A stretch of DNA of 64,000 nucleotides from positions 1,178,001 to 1,242,000 of the forward strand of contig NZ_CP079822.1 of assembly GCF_019334805.1 (NCBI RefSeq), written 5' to 3'. How positions within the stretch are numbered: position 1 is the first letter of the stretch; the number at the start of each line of letters is the position of its first letter. A program made the translations under genes and the position numbers. The notes beneath the pieces were generated by a model, which was not told the DNA's origin, searched no databases, and worked only from the letters and a program-made list of their open reading frames with translations. This document shows, piece after piece, positions 1 through 12,329 of the stretch. Origin of the DNA: Rothia mucilaginosa (lineage in GTDB: Bacteria > Actinomycetota > Actinomycetes > Actinomycetales > Micrococcaceae).

Positions 1-1407
1 TTCCATAGTGAGCGTGAGGTGCCTGTCGAGCACCAGCCCGTTCCTTCGGTAGCGATGGCTTCTGCACATCCTGAGGCGCCCGCCGGTTCGCGCGCTTTTG
101 AGTACTACACCGAGCCGCATCCGGGCCCTGACCATTACGAAGTGCCCGCCGATGAGCAGGTCACTCGTCCCTCCCTGCAGGCTTTGGAGGCGGAACGTGC
201 CGGATTCCCCTCCGCGCAGCAGTCGGCGGCTCCTGTTGCGGGTGCGCCGGCGCCTCGCGAGTACCCGGCACCCACTTTCGTTCCGGACGCCCCGGCGGTA
301 CCGGAGGCCCAGCAGGTGCATCCGCATGAAGACCCGGAAAACGCGCCGACTTGGGATAGCTCTGCCCGATTGAACCCGAACTACACCTTCGACACCTTCG
401 TGATCGGTCAGTCCAACCGCTTTGCGCACGCGAGCGCTTTCGCGGTGGCGGAGCAGCCCGGCATTGTCTACAACCCGCTGTTCATCTACGGCGGTTCGGG
501 TCTGGGTAAGACCCACCTGCTGCACGCGATCGGCCACTACACCAAGTATCTGTACCCGAATTTGCGGGTGCGCTACGTGAATTCTGAAGAGTTCACGAAT
601 GACTTCATTAACTCGATTCGTGACGATGAGGGTTCGTCGTTCAAGCAGATTTACCGCAATGTTGACGTTCTTCTGATTGACGATATCCAGTTTTTGGCGG
701 GTAAAGAAGCAACGATGGAGGAGTTCTTCCATACGTTCAACGCCCTATACAACCACCAGAAGCAGATCGTGATTACCTCTGATTTGCCGCCGAAGCAGCT
801 GACCGGTTTCGCTGAGCGTATGCGTTCGCGTTTCGGCTCGGGCCTGAACGTGGATGTGCAACCTCCGGAGCTGGAGACTCGTATCGCGATTCTGCGGAAG
901 AAGGCTCAGAACGAGATTTTGCCGGTGCGCGATGACGTCATGGAGTACATTGCTTCCCATGTCACGGCTAACATTCGCGAGTTGGAGGGCGCTCTGATTC
1001 GTGCGAGCGCTGCCGCCTCGATGAAGAAGCCGCCGGAGCCCATTACCCTGGCTGAGGCTGAGACCTATCTGAAGGATTTGCTCTCTGATACCGGTGGTGC
1101 GGAGATTACGTCGGCGCTGGTTTTGGCGACGGTGGCGAAGTATTTTGATGTGTCCATTGAGGATATGCAGTCGAAGTCTCGCACCCGTACGCTCACGAAT
1201 GCGCGTCAGGTGGCGATGTATCTTCTGCGTGAGCTGACCGAGATGTCCCTGCCGCGTATTGGCAACGATTTGGGCGGCCGCGACCATACGACGGTGATGC
1301 ACGCGGTGCGTAAGGTGAGCGCGCAGATGGCGGAGCGTCAGACGATTTTCAATCAGGTGACTGAGCTGACGAATTTGATACGCCAGGAGCAGCGCGCCGC
1401 TGGCTAG
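1..1407 (+). CDS. dnaA: Chromosomal replication initiator DnaA (5' end outside window)
   Basis: DnaA binds DnaA boxes at oriC and melts the origin. The frame is open from base 1, so the gene starts before the window; the GTG at 19 is internal and domain I is missing. What is left begins in a long Pro/Ala/Glu-rich domain II linker (to about base 350), as is usual in actinobacteria. The AAA+ domain follows, with Walker A GGSGLGKT near base 490, Walker [10 protein letters not shown] near 680 and arginine-rich sensor regions. Domain IV ends with the DnaA signature [11 protein letters not shown] near 1275, the helix-turn-helix that reads DnaA boxes. It is followed by the oriC spacer and dnaN, the standard order. 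Identification is certain. Confidence 0.97.
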   Translation, partial: FHSEREVPVEHQPVPSVAMASAHPEAPAGSRAFEYYTEPHPGPDHYEVPADEQVTRPSLQALEAERAGFPSAQQSAAPVAGAPAPREYPAPTFVPDAPAVPEAQQVHPHEDPENAPTWDSSARLNPNYTFDTFVIGQSNRFAHASAFAVAEQPGIVYNPLFIYGGSGLGKTHLLHAIGHYTKYLYPNLRVRYVNSEEFTNDFINSIRDDEGSSFKQIYRNVDVLLIDDIQFLAGKEATMEEFFHTFNALYNHQKQIVITSDLPPKQLTGFAERMRSRFGSGLNVDVQPPELETRIAILRKKAQNEILPVRDDVMEYIASHVTANIRELEGALIRASAAASMKKPPEPITLAEAETYLKDLLSDTGGAEITSALVLATVAKYFDVSIEDMQSKSRTRTLTNARQVAMYLLRELTEMSLPRIGNDLGGRDHTTVMHAVRKVSAQMAERQTIFNQVTELTNLIRQEQRAAG

Positions 1408-2208
1408 ATGCGCTTTTATTCCTGTCCCGTAGCTTATTTTATGCCTCGACTAGGTGTTTTATAGGCTTTGGGGCGGGGGCTTCACGCTGGATTCAAGGAC
1501 TTTAGCGACTCTCAACGCTGGATTTTCGGGGTGTGGATAAGCTGTGCTTTAACTCATGCGTTCATGTGGACGTTAAGTGCATGAATATTCAAAAGGTGTG
1601 GAATTGAGGAAATGTATAAATATCCATGCACAATGCATCCTCAGCACTGAGTGGATTCTTCCACTTAATGTCCACAGGCTACTTCCGCGTCATTGCAGGC
1701 AAGGAAGGGGTTTTCCACCGTTTCCACAAGCGTTAACAATACTACTGTACTTAAAGAAAAAATCCTCCCCATAACAAGTAGCTCTGCTCAACCGACCGAG
1801 CCGCTTCAGGTTTTTCTGTGCGCCCCTACTGAAAACGTAGATTTTCGCGGATTTGGATCGATGGCTGCACGCTATCTCTTAGGTTGGATGTGAAGGTTGG
1901 GTTTGAAGAAGAAACCAACATCGAACCATTACCTAATTCGAACCTGTTTTCGACTGGATTTACTACACCTTCCGCCTATCTTTGTAATTACAAAAATACA
2001 GCGGCTCTGCATGCCTCATCTCACCCGATTTTTCGCTGCGGGATCGACTTTCGAGTCTCTGTGTAATTACAAAATCCGGTAGGATGGATAGACGCGCGCG
2101 CGGAAGATTCACTGCGCATCAGAGCACGCGGTATTTCCGGCTCTTTCGCCCATAAGCTTTACGTGCGCCCAAAAACTACTCTCTAATTCCGTGAAAGGCG
2201 CCTTCTCG
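1408..2208. other. Presumed oriC: dnaA-dnaN spacer with DnaA-box-like sites
   Basis: About 800 bases with no credible gene; it is more AT-rich than its surroundings and lies in the usual oriC position of actinobacteria. DnaA-box-like sites: TGTGGATAA at 1532-1540 (perfect, reverse), TGTGGACGT at 1565, TGTGGAATT at 1597, ATGTCCACA at 1668, TTTTCCACC at 1711 and GTTTCCACA at 1720. Only one is a perfect match to TTATCCACA, so the cluster is degenerate. Two palindromic TGTAATTACA sites lie at 1983-1992 and 2062-2071. The dnaN promoter must lie in the last 150 bases. Origin function is inferred from position and boxes. Confidence 0.75.
1981..2074. promoter_or_regulatory. Two TGTAATTACA palindromes upstream of dnaN
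   Basis: TTTGTAATTACAAA at 1981-1994 and GTGTAATTACAAAA at 2061-2074 are near-identical palindromes 80 bases apart. The 14-mer at 2061 occurs again, unchanged, at 19501-19514 in the other DnaA-box cluster of this window. They could bind an origin or dnaN regulator. No known protein is assigned. Confidence 0.45.
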
Positions 2209-3333
2209 ATGAAATTCACCGTTGAACGCGATGTCCTTGCCGAAGCAGTCGGCTGGACGGCACGCTCACTTCCGCTGCGTCCCACTTCCCCCGTACTCAA
2301 CGGTCTGCTGATTACCGCCTCCGCAGGTGAGGTCAGCATCGCAAGCTTCGATCACGAGACCAGCGCCCGTCAGGTCATTGCAGCCGATGTCGAAGCAGAA
2401 GGCGTTTGCCTGGTTCCCGGCAAGATCCTGGCAGAGATTTGCCGCTCCCTGCCGAACGCACCTGTCGAGTTCACCGCAGATGAGTCCGTGATCCGTATTC
2501 ACTGCCGTTCCGCTAATTTCCAGCTGGCTGGTATGCCGGTCGTGGACTACCCCGAGCTTCCCGAGCTTCCCGAAATTTCCGGTACCGTGGACGGCGCCGA
2601 ATTCGCTGAAGCCGTCAAGCAGGTTCAGATTGCGGTATCCAAGGATGAGACCCTGCCGCTGCTGACCGGTATCCGCGTAGAAATCAATGGCGACACCATG
2701 ACCCTGCTCGCCACCGACCGCTACCGCCTGGCAATGCGCGAAATCAAGTGGAACCCGACCAACCCTGACGTTCAGGCGGCTGTGCTACTGAAGGCTAAGA
2801 CCGTCTCTGAGGTCGGTAGCACCCTCTCCGGTTCCGGCGATTTGTCTATCGCCCTGCCCGCAGCGGGCGAGCTGATCGGCTTCGCAGCGGGTACCCGCCG
2901 CACCACCAGCGTTCTGATGGACGGCGACTACCCCAACATCCGTGCGCTGTTCCCCGAGCAGACCCCGATTCACGCGGTGGTTCGCACCTCCGACCTGGCC
3001 GAGGCTGCTCGCCGTATCTCCCTCGTGGCGGAGCGCAACACTCCCCTGCGTCTGAAGTTCACTCAGGGTTCGGTTGCTATTGATGCCGGCCGCGGTGATG
3101 AGGCTCAGGCTTCCGAGACTCTGCAGGCTCACCTGTCCGGTGATGACATCACCGTTGCGTACAACCCCGCCTACCTCTCGGATGGTTTGAAGGTTTTCGG
3201 TACTGAGTTCGTTCGTTTCTCCTTCACCGATGCGCCGAAGCCTGCCGTAATTTCCGGTCAGGATGAGCCTCTGGCTGAGGATGACCGCAACTACCGTTAC
3301 CTGCTGATGCCGGTTCGCCTGCCGTCGAACTAG
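2209..3333 (+). CDS. dnaN: DNA polymerase III sliding clamp (beta subunit)
   Basis: 374 residues, normal for DnaN. The homodimeric ring clamp tethers Pol III to DNA. The protein starts MKFTVERDVLAEAV, the typical actinobacterial DnaN start, so ATG 2209 is chosen over an in-frame GTG at 2191; a GAAAGG site at 2193-2198 lies at suitable spacing. The three clamp folds run through the whole length and the C-terminus YRYLLMPVRLPS is the conserved partner-binding end. It lies between oriC and recF in the standard order. Confidence 0.97.
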   Translation: MKFTVERDVLAEAVGWTARSLPLRPTSPVLNGLLITASAGEVSIASFDHETSARQVIAADVEAEGVCLVPGKILAEICRSLPNAPVEFTADESVIRIHCRSANFQLAGMPVVDYPELPELPEISGTVDGAEFAEAVKQVQIAVSKDETLPLLTGIRVEINGDTMTLLATDRYRLAMREIKWNPTNPDVQAAVLLKAKTVSEVGSTLSGSGDLSIALPAAGELIGFAAGTRRTTSVLMDGDYPNIRALFPEQTPIHAVVRTSDLAEAARRISLVAERNTPLRLKFTQGSVAIDAGRGDEAQASETLQAHLSGDDITVAYNPAYLSDGLKVFGTEFVRFSFTDAPKPAVISGQDEPLAEDDRNYRYLLMPVRLPSN

Positions 3334-3449
3334 TTTCAGTGTTTGCCGCCCCGCGCGCCTCCCAAGGTTCTGCCCAAGGAAGCCCGCGGGGCTGTGCTTT
3401 CTGCCCTCCCGTACCCATCCCCAACCGAACTGCACGAAAGGAGCTTCCG

Positions 3450-4691
3450 GTGTATATCGACCATATTTCGTTGTTGGATTACCGCACCTACGCTCTGCTG
3501 AGCCTGCCTCTTTCGGCGGGAGTTACGGTGTTTCTTGGCTCGAATGGTGTGGGGAAAACCAATATTGTTGAGGCGATTGACTATGCGGCGTCGCTCTCTT
3601 CGCACCGTGTGAGCCATGACGGGCCGCTGGTTCGGGCGGGTGCTTCGCGCGCCTATATTCGCACCCGTACGGTGCGCGGTTCGCAGCAGACGGTGACCGA
3701 GTTTGAGATTGCTCCGGGGCAGAGCAATCGGGTGCGCATTAATCGTGCCGCGCCGGTGCGTGCCAAAGAGGCGCTGGGTATTGCCCGTACGGTGCTGTTC
3801 TCCCCGGAGGACCTTCAATTGGTGAAGGGAGACCCGGCGGGTCGTCGTCGTTTTGTGGACGATTTGGCAAGCTCTTTGCGTCCGGTGGTTTCCGGGTACC
3901 GTAGCGAGTATGAGCGGATTTTGCGGCAGCGTAATTCGCTGCTGAAATCCATGCAGCGTAACGCGCGGGACGAGAACGCTTTGAGCACGCTCTCGGTATG
4001 GGATGAGCAGCTGTCGACTCTGGGCGCTCAGCTGCTTTCTGCGCGTTTTCGTCTGTTGCAGCGTTTTTTGCCGCAGCTTCGCCGCGCCTACGCGGGGCTG
4101 ACGGACGGCTCTAAAGAGGTCGGTTTCAACTATGAGTCGACTGTTTTTTCGAGCATGGGCGAGCGCTCGATCGAGCATGCGGCGCTGATGCGCGTTGAGG
4201 ACCTCAAGGAGGCTTTGATGCGTGGTTTTACGGAGCGTCGACGCGATGAGATTGAGCGTGGCGTGACCCTGGTGGGTCCGCATCGTGAGGATATTACCCT
4301 GCTGCTCGGTGGCATGCCGGTGAAGCATTTTGCCTCGCACGGCGAGAGCTGGTCTTTTGCTTTGGCGCTGAAGTTGGCCTCCTGGTTTGTGCATGTTGAG
4401 GATGACTCCTCGGTGGGGTCTTCGCCGATTCTGATTCTTGATGATGTGTTTGCGGAGCTTGATTCTGCGCGCCGCCACCGCCTGGGCGCGATGGTTGCCG
4501 ATGCGGAGCAGGTGCTGATTACCTGCGCGGTGCTCAGCGATATTCCGGAGGAGCTGGGCGACTACCGCCTGGTGTCGGTGACGGCGGGGCGCGCCGAGTA
4601 TGTGCAGCCTGCCGCTGGTCCTGTCACTGACTCTGCGGGGCAGCCGAATTCGACCGTTTCTGCGCTCGCGGAGGGTGACGGCGATGAGTAA
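3450..4691 (+). CDS. recF: DNA replication and repair protein RecF
   Basis: 413 residues. RecF is an SMC-like ATPase that helps load RecA at gaps and stalled forks. Walker A GSNGVGKT is at residues 30-37 and Walker B ILILDDVFAELD lies near the C-terminus, with the Q-loop/signature region between. The GTG at 3450 is chosen because GAAAGGAG (3436-3443) sits six bases before it and the protein then starts YIDHISLLDYRTY, as in RecF; an open frame further upstream is not RecF-like. The tail of about 40 residues after the ATPase is somewhat long and low in complexity. Its stop overlaps the dciA start by 8 bases, suggesting translational coupling. Confidence 0.95.
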   Translation: MYIDHISLLDYRTYALLSLPLSAGVTVFLGSNGVGKTNIVEAIDYAASLSSHRVSHDGPLVRAGASRAYIRTRTVRGSQQTVTEFEIAPGQSNRVRINRAAPVRAKEALGIARTVLFSPEDLQLVKGDPAGRRRFVDDLASSLRPVVSGYRSEYERILRQRNSLLKSMQRNARDENALSTLSVWDEQLSTLGAQLLSARFRLLQRFLPQLRRAYAGLTDGSKEVGFNYESTVFSSMGERSIEHAALMRVEDLKEALMRGFTERRRDEIERGVTLVGPHREDITLLLGGMPVKHFASHGESWSFALALKLASWFVHVEDDSSVGSSPILILDDVFAELDSARRHRLGAMVADAEQVLITCAVLSDIPEELGDYRLVSVTAGRAEYVQPAAGPVTDSAGQPNSTVSALAEGDGDE

Positions 4692-5379
4692 CCCCATTCA
4701 CCCTCAAAACCATGTTTCACGTGAAACATTCGATGAATTCGCGGAACCGCAGTTTGCGGAGCCCCAAAACCCGCGCGAGGTTGACGGCGTGGGTGAGTTC
4801 TACCGTGATGAGGTGGACGCCCCCTCCGCCCTACTGACCCGTATGCGAGTGGCGGCTCAAGAACGCGGCGAGGCACCTCTGAACGCCTTCTCTGCGAATA
4901 AAATCATGCGCGATTTTGGTGCGGTCATGTCCGGTGTCGCCTCGAAAAAGAAATCACGGCGAGCGCAGGGATGGGACCCCCGCATCATGGGTGGCTATAG
5001 CGGCCCCGGAGAGAGCTCTCGTGACCCCAAACCCCTTGGCGGCATTGTTAGTGCTCTGATTCGTTCTCGCGGCTGGAAAGAGCCCGTGGCAGTCTCTAGC
5101 GTGCTGGCTCGCTGGGCCGAGCTAGTGGGTCCTGAAATTGCGGCACACACCCGCCCGATCAGCTTCGAAAACTCCATTGTTGAAGTCCAGTGCGACTCTA
5201 CCGCCTGGACGACTCAGTTGCGCCTGATGCACGGGCACCTCATCGAGCTTTTCCGCCGCGAACTGGGTGAGGGTGTCGTAGCTCAGGTTCGCGTACTGGG
5301 CCCGAATAACGGACGCTGGAACCAGCGAGGCTATCGGCGTGCCACCGGTATGCGCGGCGTGCGCGACACCTACGGGTAG
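4684..5379 (+). CDS. dciA: DUF721 protein, DciA-type replicative helicase loader
   Basis: 231 residues. DciA proteins (DUF721) load the DnaB helicase in bacteria without DnaC/DnaI; this is family knowledge. The conserved KH-like domain covers about residues 115-215, including the WAELVGPEIAAHTRP region and a Trp-Thr-Thr-Gln segment. The N-terminal 110 residues are a charged low-conservation extension. ATG 4684 is used because it overlaps the recF stop in the usual way. Residues 10-16 (HVSRETF) are encoded by a perfect parS site, so this short stretch is fixed by DNA function as well as coding. Confidence 0.9.
   Translation: MSNPIHPQNHVSRETFDEFAEPQFAEPQNPREVDGVGEFYRDEVDAPSALLTRMRVAAQERGEAPLNAFSANKIMRDFGAVMSGVASKKKSRRAQGWDPRIMGGYSGPGESSRDPKPLGGIVSALIRSRGWKEPVAVSSVLARWAELVGPEIAAHTRPISFENSIVEVQCDSTAWTTQLRLMHGHLIELFRRELGEGVVAQVRVLGPNNGRWNQRGYRRATGMRGVRDTYG
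4713..4728. other. Perfect parS centromere site
   Basis: The 16 bases TGTTTCACGTGAAACA are the perfect consensus ParB-binding parS palindrome. The site lies inside dciA, about 2.5-3 kb from the presumed oriC, where chromosomal parS sites cluster. ParB nucleates here and spreads to organise origin segregation (family knowledge). Confidence 0.93.
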
Positions 5380-7824
<2,445 letters not shown>

Positions 7825-7834
7825 TTCGCAGGAA

Positions 7835-7856
7835 TATATTCCTAGTGGGGAATATA
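7835..7856. promoter_or_regulatory. TATATTC-N8-GAATATA inverted repeat between gyrB and gyrA
   Basis: Perfect 7-base arms (7835-7841 and 7850-7856) separated by 8 bases. The same arms and spacing occur at 35649-35670, and near-perfect copies occur at 25434 and 55410. It lies 48 bases before gyrA, in the likely promoter or leader. The binding protein is unknown. Confidence 0.5.
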
Positions 7857-7903
7857 CCATAGTGGCTATATAGCTCTATGAAGCATAAACAAATGAGAAA
7901 GTT

Positions 7904-10534
7904 ATGAGCGAAGAACACCAGAATGAGACCACCGCAGTTGACGTAGTCAGCAATGGTGGTTCCGAAAGCGTAGGCCAGCACGGCCACATTGAACAGGTGG
8001 ACCTGCAGACTGAAATGCAGCGTTCCTACCTGGACTACGCAATGGCCGTTATTATTGGCCGCGCCCTGCCGGATGTGCGTGACGGCCTCAAGCCCGTGCA
8101 CCGCCGCGTGATCTACGCAATGTACGATGGCGGCTACCGCCCGGACCGATCCTTCAATAAGTGCGCCCGCGTGGTCGGCGACGTGATGGGTCAGTTCCAC
8201 CCCCACGGCGACAGCGCTATCTATGACACTCTGGTGCGTCTGATTCAGAGCTGGATCATGCGTTACCCGCTGGCGCTGGGCCAGGGTAACTTCGGCTCCC
8301 CCGGTAACGACGGTGCGGCAGCGCCTCGATACACCGAGACCAAGATGGCTCCCATCGCCCTAGAGATGGTGCGCGACATCAATGAGGACACCGTCGATTT
8401 CCAGCCCAACTACGACGGCAAGTCCCTGGAGCCGACCGTTCTACCCGCGCGCATCCCGAACCTGCTGGTTAACGGTTCTTCGGGTATTGCTGTGGGTATG
8501 GCGACCAATATCCCGCCGCACAACCTGCGTGAGGTTGCTGAGGGTGTGGAATGGTTCCTGAAGAACCCGCACGCCACCAATGAGGAGCTGCTGAACGCTC
8601 TGATGGCTCGCATTAAGGGCCCGGACTTCCCGACGGGTGCGCAGATTCTGGGCACCAAGGGCATTGAGGATGCGTACCGCACCGGCCGCGGCTCTATCAC
8701 GATGCGCGCGGTGGTCAACGTGGAGGAAATCCACGGTCGTACCTGCTTGGTGGTCACCGAGCTGCCGTACCAGGCGAACCCGGATAACCTGGCGATTAAG
8801 ATTGCTGAGCTCATCAAGGACGGTAAGGTTACCGGTATCGCGGATCTTCGCGATGAGACTTCGGGTCGTACCGGTCAGCGTCTGGTGATTGTGCTCAAGC
8901 GTGATGCGTCCCCGAAGGTTGTGCTGAACAACCTGTACAAGCACACCCAGCTGCAGGAGAATTTCTCCGCGAATATGCTCGCCATTGTTGATGGTGTGCC
9001 GCGTACCCTGTCCCTGGATGCGTTTGTGCGCCACTGGGTGGATCACCAGATGGACGTTATCGTTCGTCGTACCCGTTACCGTCTGCGTCAGGCGGAGGAA
9101 GAGGCGCACATCCTGCGTGGCCTGCTGAAGGCTCTGGATGCTCTGGATGAGGTTATTGCCCTGATTCGCCGCTCCCCCACCGCTGATGAGGCGCGTAGCG
9201 GCCTGATGGAGTTCTTGCAGATTGATGAGGCTCAGGCGCAGGCAATTCTGAACATGCAGCTGCGTCGTTTGGCTGCTCTGGAGCGTCAGAAGATTCAGGA
9301 TCGCCACGATGAGCTGATGCGCATGATTGCCGAGTACAACGCGATTATTGCGTCGGAGACTCGCCAGCGCGAGATTATCTCTGAGGAGCTGGGCGAGATT
9401 GTGAACCGCTACGGCGATGAGCGTCGCACCCAGATTATGTACGGCTACAACGGCGACATGTCTATGGAAGACCTCATCCCTGAGGAAGAGGTCGTGGTTA
9501 CGATTACTCGCGGCGGCTACATTAAGCGCACCCGCAGTGATCAGTACCGTAGCCAGCACCGCGGCGGTAAGGGCATTAAGGGTGCCTCGCTGCGCGGTGA
9601 TGACGTGGTGGAGCACTTCTTTGTGACGACTACGCACAGCTGGATTCTGTTCTTCACGAACCTGGGTCGCGTGTACCGTGCGAAGGGTTACGAGCTGCAG
9701 GAAGCCGGTCGTGACGCGAAGGGTCAGCACATTGCGAACCTGCTGGAGTTCCAGGGCGGTGAGCATATTGCTCAGGTGATGGAGCTGAAGAGCTATGAGG
9801 ATGCTGAGTACCTGGTGCTTGCTACTCGCGGCGGCATGGTGAAGAAGAGCCGCCTGAGCGATTACGATACGAACCGTACTGCCGGCCTGATTGCGATTAA
9901 CCTGCGTGAGGGCGATGAGGTTGTTTCGGCGTTCACCGTTTCGGATAAGGACGATATTCTGCTGGTGTCGCGTAACGGTATGTCGCTACGCTTCCACGCT
10001 GATGATGCGTCGTTGCGCCCGATGGGTCGTTCGACCTCCGGTGTGACCGGTATGAAGTTCCGTGAGGGCGACGAGCTGATTTCTGCGAATGTGGTTACTG
10101 AGGGTTCCTTCGTCTTCGTGGTCACTGAGGGTGGTTACGCGAAGCGTACGAGCGTGGATGAGTACCGCGTGCAGGGCCGTAACGGCTTCGGCATTAAGGT
10201 TGCTAAGCTAGTTGAGGATCGTGGCGCCCTGGTGGGTGGCCTCATTGTGGATGAAGAGGACGAGGTGCTGGTGGTTATGGCCAGCGGTAAGGTCGTTCGC
10301 TCGAATGTGAATGAGGTTCCTGCGAAGGGACGCGATACTATGGGTGTTATCTTTGCAAAGCCCGGTAAGGGCGATTCTATTATTGGTGTTGCGCGCAACC
10401 AGGATCGTCAGCTGGATGATAGCGACGATGAAACCACTGAGAACACCGAGGCTTCGGAGTCTTCTGAGGCGCCCGGTACGGACAACGAGGGTGAAGCGGC
10501 AGCTGCCGATCTCACCGCTACTGGAGGTAACTAA
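7904..10534 (+). CDS. gyrA: DNA gyrase subunit A
   Basis: 876 residues. GyrA is the DNA-breaking and rejoining subunit. The winged-helix region holds the quinolone-resistance segment with [14 protein letters not shown] and the catalytic tyrosine in AAPRYTE, followed by the tower, coiled coil and exit gate. The C-terminal beta-pinwheel repeats carry the GyrA box ([10 protein letters not shown]). The last 40 residues are an acidic Glu/Asp/Ser tail typical of actinobacterial GyrA. There is no strong Shine-Dalgarno before ATG 7904, only GAGAAAG nearby. The stop TAA shares its last A with the next ATG. Confidence 0.97.
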   Translation: MSEEHQNETTAVDVVSNGGSESVGQHGHIEQVDLQTEMQRSYLDYAMAVIIGRALPDVRDGLKPVHRRVIYAMYDGGYRPDRSFNKCARVVGDVMGQFHPHGDSAIYDTLVRLIQSWIMRYPLALGQGNFGSPGNDGAAAPRYTETKMAPIALEMVRDINEDTVDFQPNYDGKSLEPTVLPARIPNLLVNGSSGIAVGMATNIPPHNLREVAEGVEWFLKNPHATNEELLNALMARIKGPDFPTGAQILGTKGIEDAYRTGRGSITMRAVVNVEEIHGRTCLVVTELPYQANPDNLAIKIAELIKDGKVTGIADLRDETSGRTGQRLVIVLKRDASPKVVLNNLYKHTQLQENFSANMLAIVDGVPRTLSLDAFVRHWVDHQMDVIVRRTRYRLRQAEEEAHILRGLLKALDALDEVIALIRRSPTADEARSGLMEFLQIDEAQAQAILNMQLRRLAALERQKIQDRHDELMRMIAEYNAIIASETRQREIISEELGEIVNRYGDERRTQIMYGYNGDMSMEDLIPEEEVVVTITRGGYIKRTRSDQYRSQHRGGKGIKGASLRGDDVVEHFFVTTTHSWILFFTNLGRVYRAKGYELQEAGRDAKGQHIANLLEFQGGEHIAQVMELKSYEDAEYLVLATRGGMVKKSRLSDYDTNRTAGLIAINLREGDEVVSAFTVSDKDDILLVSRNGMSLRFHADDASLRPMGRSTSGVTGMKFREGDELISANVVTEGSFVFVVTEGGYAKRTSVDEYRVQGRNGFGIKVAKLVEDRGALVGGLIVDEEDEVLVVMASGKVVRSNVNEVPAKGRDTMGVIFAKPGKGDSIIGVARNQDRQLDDSDDETTENTEASESSEAPGTDNEGEAAAADLTATGGN

Positions 10535-11130
10535 TGAGCAGCACTCCCGCGAGCTCCTCTCCTGCGTCGGCACAGCGTTCGGCGTCGGCTGGCGCATCCA
10601 AGTCTTCGGGTGCGGCTAAGGCTGGCGCGCGTCGCCCGGCTCAGGCGCGTTCGGGCCAGGCTCGTCCTGGCGGTACCGCTAAGCGTCCTGTCGGCAAGCG
10701 CCCTGTAAACGCTAAGCGTCCGACCGGTTCGCGCCGTCAGCTGGTGCGTCCGGCGCCGCGTTCGAAGATTCGTCGTGCGCGTCTGGTGGTTCAGAAGGTT
10801 GATACGTGGTCGGTTGCTAAGCTGATCTTCCTGCTGTCTATTGCCCTGGGTATCGTGACCGTCGTGGCTTCGGTGATTCTCTGGCTGTTCCTGCAGGCTT
10901 CTGGTGCGTTTACCGGTGTGAACCAGCTGATTAGCTCGCTGGGTACCGGTTCGACCACTGTGGATATTTCGCAGATGATTTCGCTGGGTCAGGTTGCTTT
11001 GGTGACTACTATTTTTGCTGTGGTCAACACTGTGGTCTTTACTCTGCTGGGTATGATTGGCGCGATTCTGTACAACCTGGCTGCGAAGCTGGTTGGTGGC
11101 GTGACCTTGACTCTGAGTGATGAGTCCTAG
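10534..11130 (+). CDS. DUF3566 membrane protein
   Basis: 198 residues. This is the actinobacterial DUF3566 protein that almost always follows gyrA; its function is unknown. The N-terminal 85 residues are Ala/Ser/Lys/Arg-rich and probably disordered and cytoplasmic. Two membrane helices follow (about residues 93-120 and 150-185), separated by a short Gly/Ser/Thr loop. The start overlaps the gyrA stop by one base (TAATG), so it is translationally coupled. No catalytic motif is visible. Confidence 0.88.
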   Translation: MSSTPASSSPASAQRSASAGASKSSGAAKAGARRPAQARSGQARPGGTAKRPVGKRPVNAKRPTGSRRQLVRPAPRSKIRRARLVVQKVDTWSVAKLIFLLSIALGIVTVVASVILWLFLQASGAFTGVNQLISSLGTGSTTVDISQMISLGQVALVTTIFAVVNTVVFTLLGMIGAILYNLAAKLVGGVTLTLSDES

Positions 11131-11328
11131 TTTGTAGCTTTTGAGCTTTGTGTGCGGGCGGTTCTGTCTCTGGTGGAGGCGGTGCCGCCCGTTCTGCATG
11201 CCCCGCTCTGTATGCTCGGGAACCCCCAATATTAAAGTGTGATACAGAACATGCTTTTTCGATTTGGTGTTACCTTCAAACACCTGTATAGTTATATCTC
11301 GTTCTACGGAAGAAATTCCGCAGAAGGA

Positions 11329-11402
11329 GGGCGTATAGCTCAGACGGTTAGAGCGCTTCGCTGATAACGAAGAGGTCCCAAGTTCGATTCTTGGTACGCC
11401 CA
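11329..11402 (+). tRNA. tRNA-Ile (GAT)
   Basis: A 74-base cloverleaf. The seven-pair acceptor stem GGGCGTA/TACGCCC, the anticodon loop CTGATAA with anticodon GAT, and the T-loop GTTCGATTC are all readable. CCA is not encoded. It sits after gyrA as in related genomes. Confidence 0.97.
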
Positions 11403-11424
11403 CTCCACACTATGAAAGGCAATA

Positions 11425-11526
11425 ATGAAGAAATTATTGATTCTTGCTGTTCTTTCGTGTGTTACTGTGATGGTTCTGAAAAAGTACCAGAGCAATGAGG
11501 TCGTGAAGGCTTGGAAAAATAACTAA
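11425..11526 (+). CDS. DLW-39 family small membrane protein
   Basis: 33 residues, starting MKKLLILAVLSCV and ending KKYQSNEVVKAWKNN. Actinobacteria carry a tiny gene of this type (DLW-39 family) between tRNA-Ile and tRNA-Ala after gyrA. The hydrophobic helix and following K-x-Q-S segment fit, but the family's Asp-Leu-Trp is here Lys-Ala-Trp. GAAAGG lies just upstream of ATG 11425. Function unknown; identification rests on position, size and pattern. Confidence 0.75.
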   Translation: MKKLLILAVLSCVTVMVLKKYQSNEVVKAWKNN

Positions 11527-11546
11527 ACAGTGGTTTCCGCTGAGAC

Positions 11547-11619
11547 GGGGGCGTGGCGCAATTGGTAGCGCATCTGCTTTGCAAGCAGAGGGTTAGGGGT
11601 TCGAGTCCCCTCGCCTCCA
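11547..11619 (+). tRNA. tRNA-Ala (TGC), copy 1
   Basis: A 73-base cloverleaf with acceptor stem GGGGGCG/CGCCTCC, anticodon loop TTTGCAA (anticodon TGC) and T-loop GTTCGAGTC. CCA is not encoded. Only one base separates it from the 5S rRNA. It is identical to copy 2 at 15911. Confidence 0.97.
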
Positions 11620-11620
11620 C

Positions 11621-11738
11621 TTTCCGGTGATTATAGCAAGAGGGAAACGCCTGGCTCCATTCCGAACCCAGAAGCTAAGACTCTTCGCGCCGATGGTACT
11701 GCACTTTTGTGGGTGTGGGAGAGTAGGTCATCGCCGGT
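11621..11738 (+). rRNA. rrf: 5S ribosomal RNA, copy 1
   Basis: About 118 bases with the conserved 5S core: the CCATTCCGAACCCAGAAG segment, GCGCCGATGGTACTGC and GGGAGAGTAGG, and terminal complementarity CCGGTGA/TCGCCGG. No 16S or 23S gene lies near it. Mature ends are estimated. It differs from copy 2 by one base (C 11655 against T 16019). Its adjacency to tRNA-Ala suggests a joint precursor cut by tRNA-processing enzymes. Confidence 0.92.
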
Positions 11739-11753
11739 TTATTTTTGAGAAAG

Positions 11754-11783
11754 ACCCCGTATCGAAAGATGCGGGGTTTTTTG
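11754..11783 (+). terminator. Terminator after 5S rRNA copy 1
   Basis: The ACCCCG...CGGGGT stem with a GAAA tetraloop (11754-11777) is followed by six further T bases. Confidence 0.9.
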
Positions 11784-12329
11784 TTGTATTCGCCGAAGTT
11801 GTTGTATCTGCTGATGTGATGCGGGGGAATAGATGCGAATACCTCGCGAAGTTGATGTGCTGCGTGCGCCGCGGGTATAGATTCAATTCTTCGTGATATT
11901 CGAATGTGCACGGCTGTAGGAAACCCCTACTGTGGAGAATGTGCTCCGCAGAAAGCCCCGCGCCGTAAAACCCACAGGGGTGTCCCGTGTGGGTAGCTCG
12001 GTGACCTAAATGAGGTCTGAATAATAAAGGTGTGTCACAAAAAGAAAGCTGGGAGGTTCCTGAAAGTGAACACTTGGTGAACACACTTTAGCCTCTTGAT
12101 GGATATAATCACCCCTCTCCCCCGCACTCTCGCATAAGCCACATAAACCAACTTAAGCATTCCGATAGGTGCACCCTTTTTTCCGCGGAATATCGGGAGA
12201 GTTTCCCCTGAAATATGGGCTCTATAGTAAAACCCTCATAAAAATCCGCTCAATGCCGTGGGTTTATCTGTTATTTCGTGTTAATTCGGAATACTTTAGA
12301 TTTCGCGAAAACCGACAGATAATTTTCTT
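11784..12329. other. Spacer between 5S rRNA and the phosphate permease
   Basis: About 545 bases with no credible gene on either strand. The last 150 bases are AT-rich and probably contain the phosphate permease promoter; TTAATTCGGAATACTTTAG near 12280 is a plausible region. A GATAGGTGCACCC palindrome lies near 12164. Nothing else recognised. Confidence 0.4.

Noticed and set aside
1577..2082. Several short open frames of 60-66 codons in the dnaA-dnaN spacer
   Set aside because: No ribosome sites, no codon bias and overlap with DnaA boxes. The spacer is regulatory.
3336..4697. A 453-residue open frame antisense to recF
   Set aside because: Composition is Arg/His/Gln-rich, as expected from the complement of a real gene. 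recF is unambiguous on the other strand.
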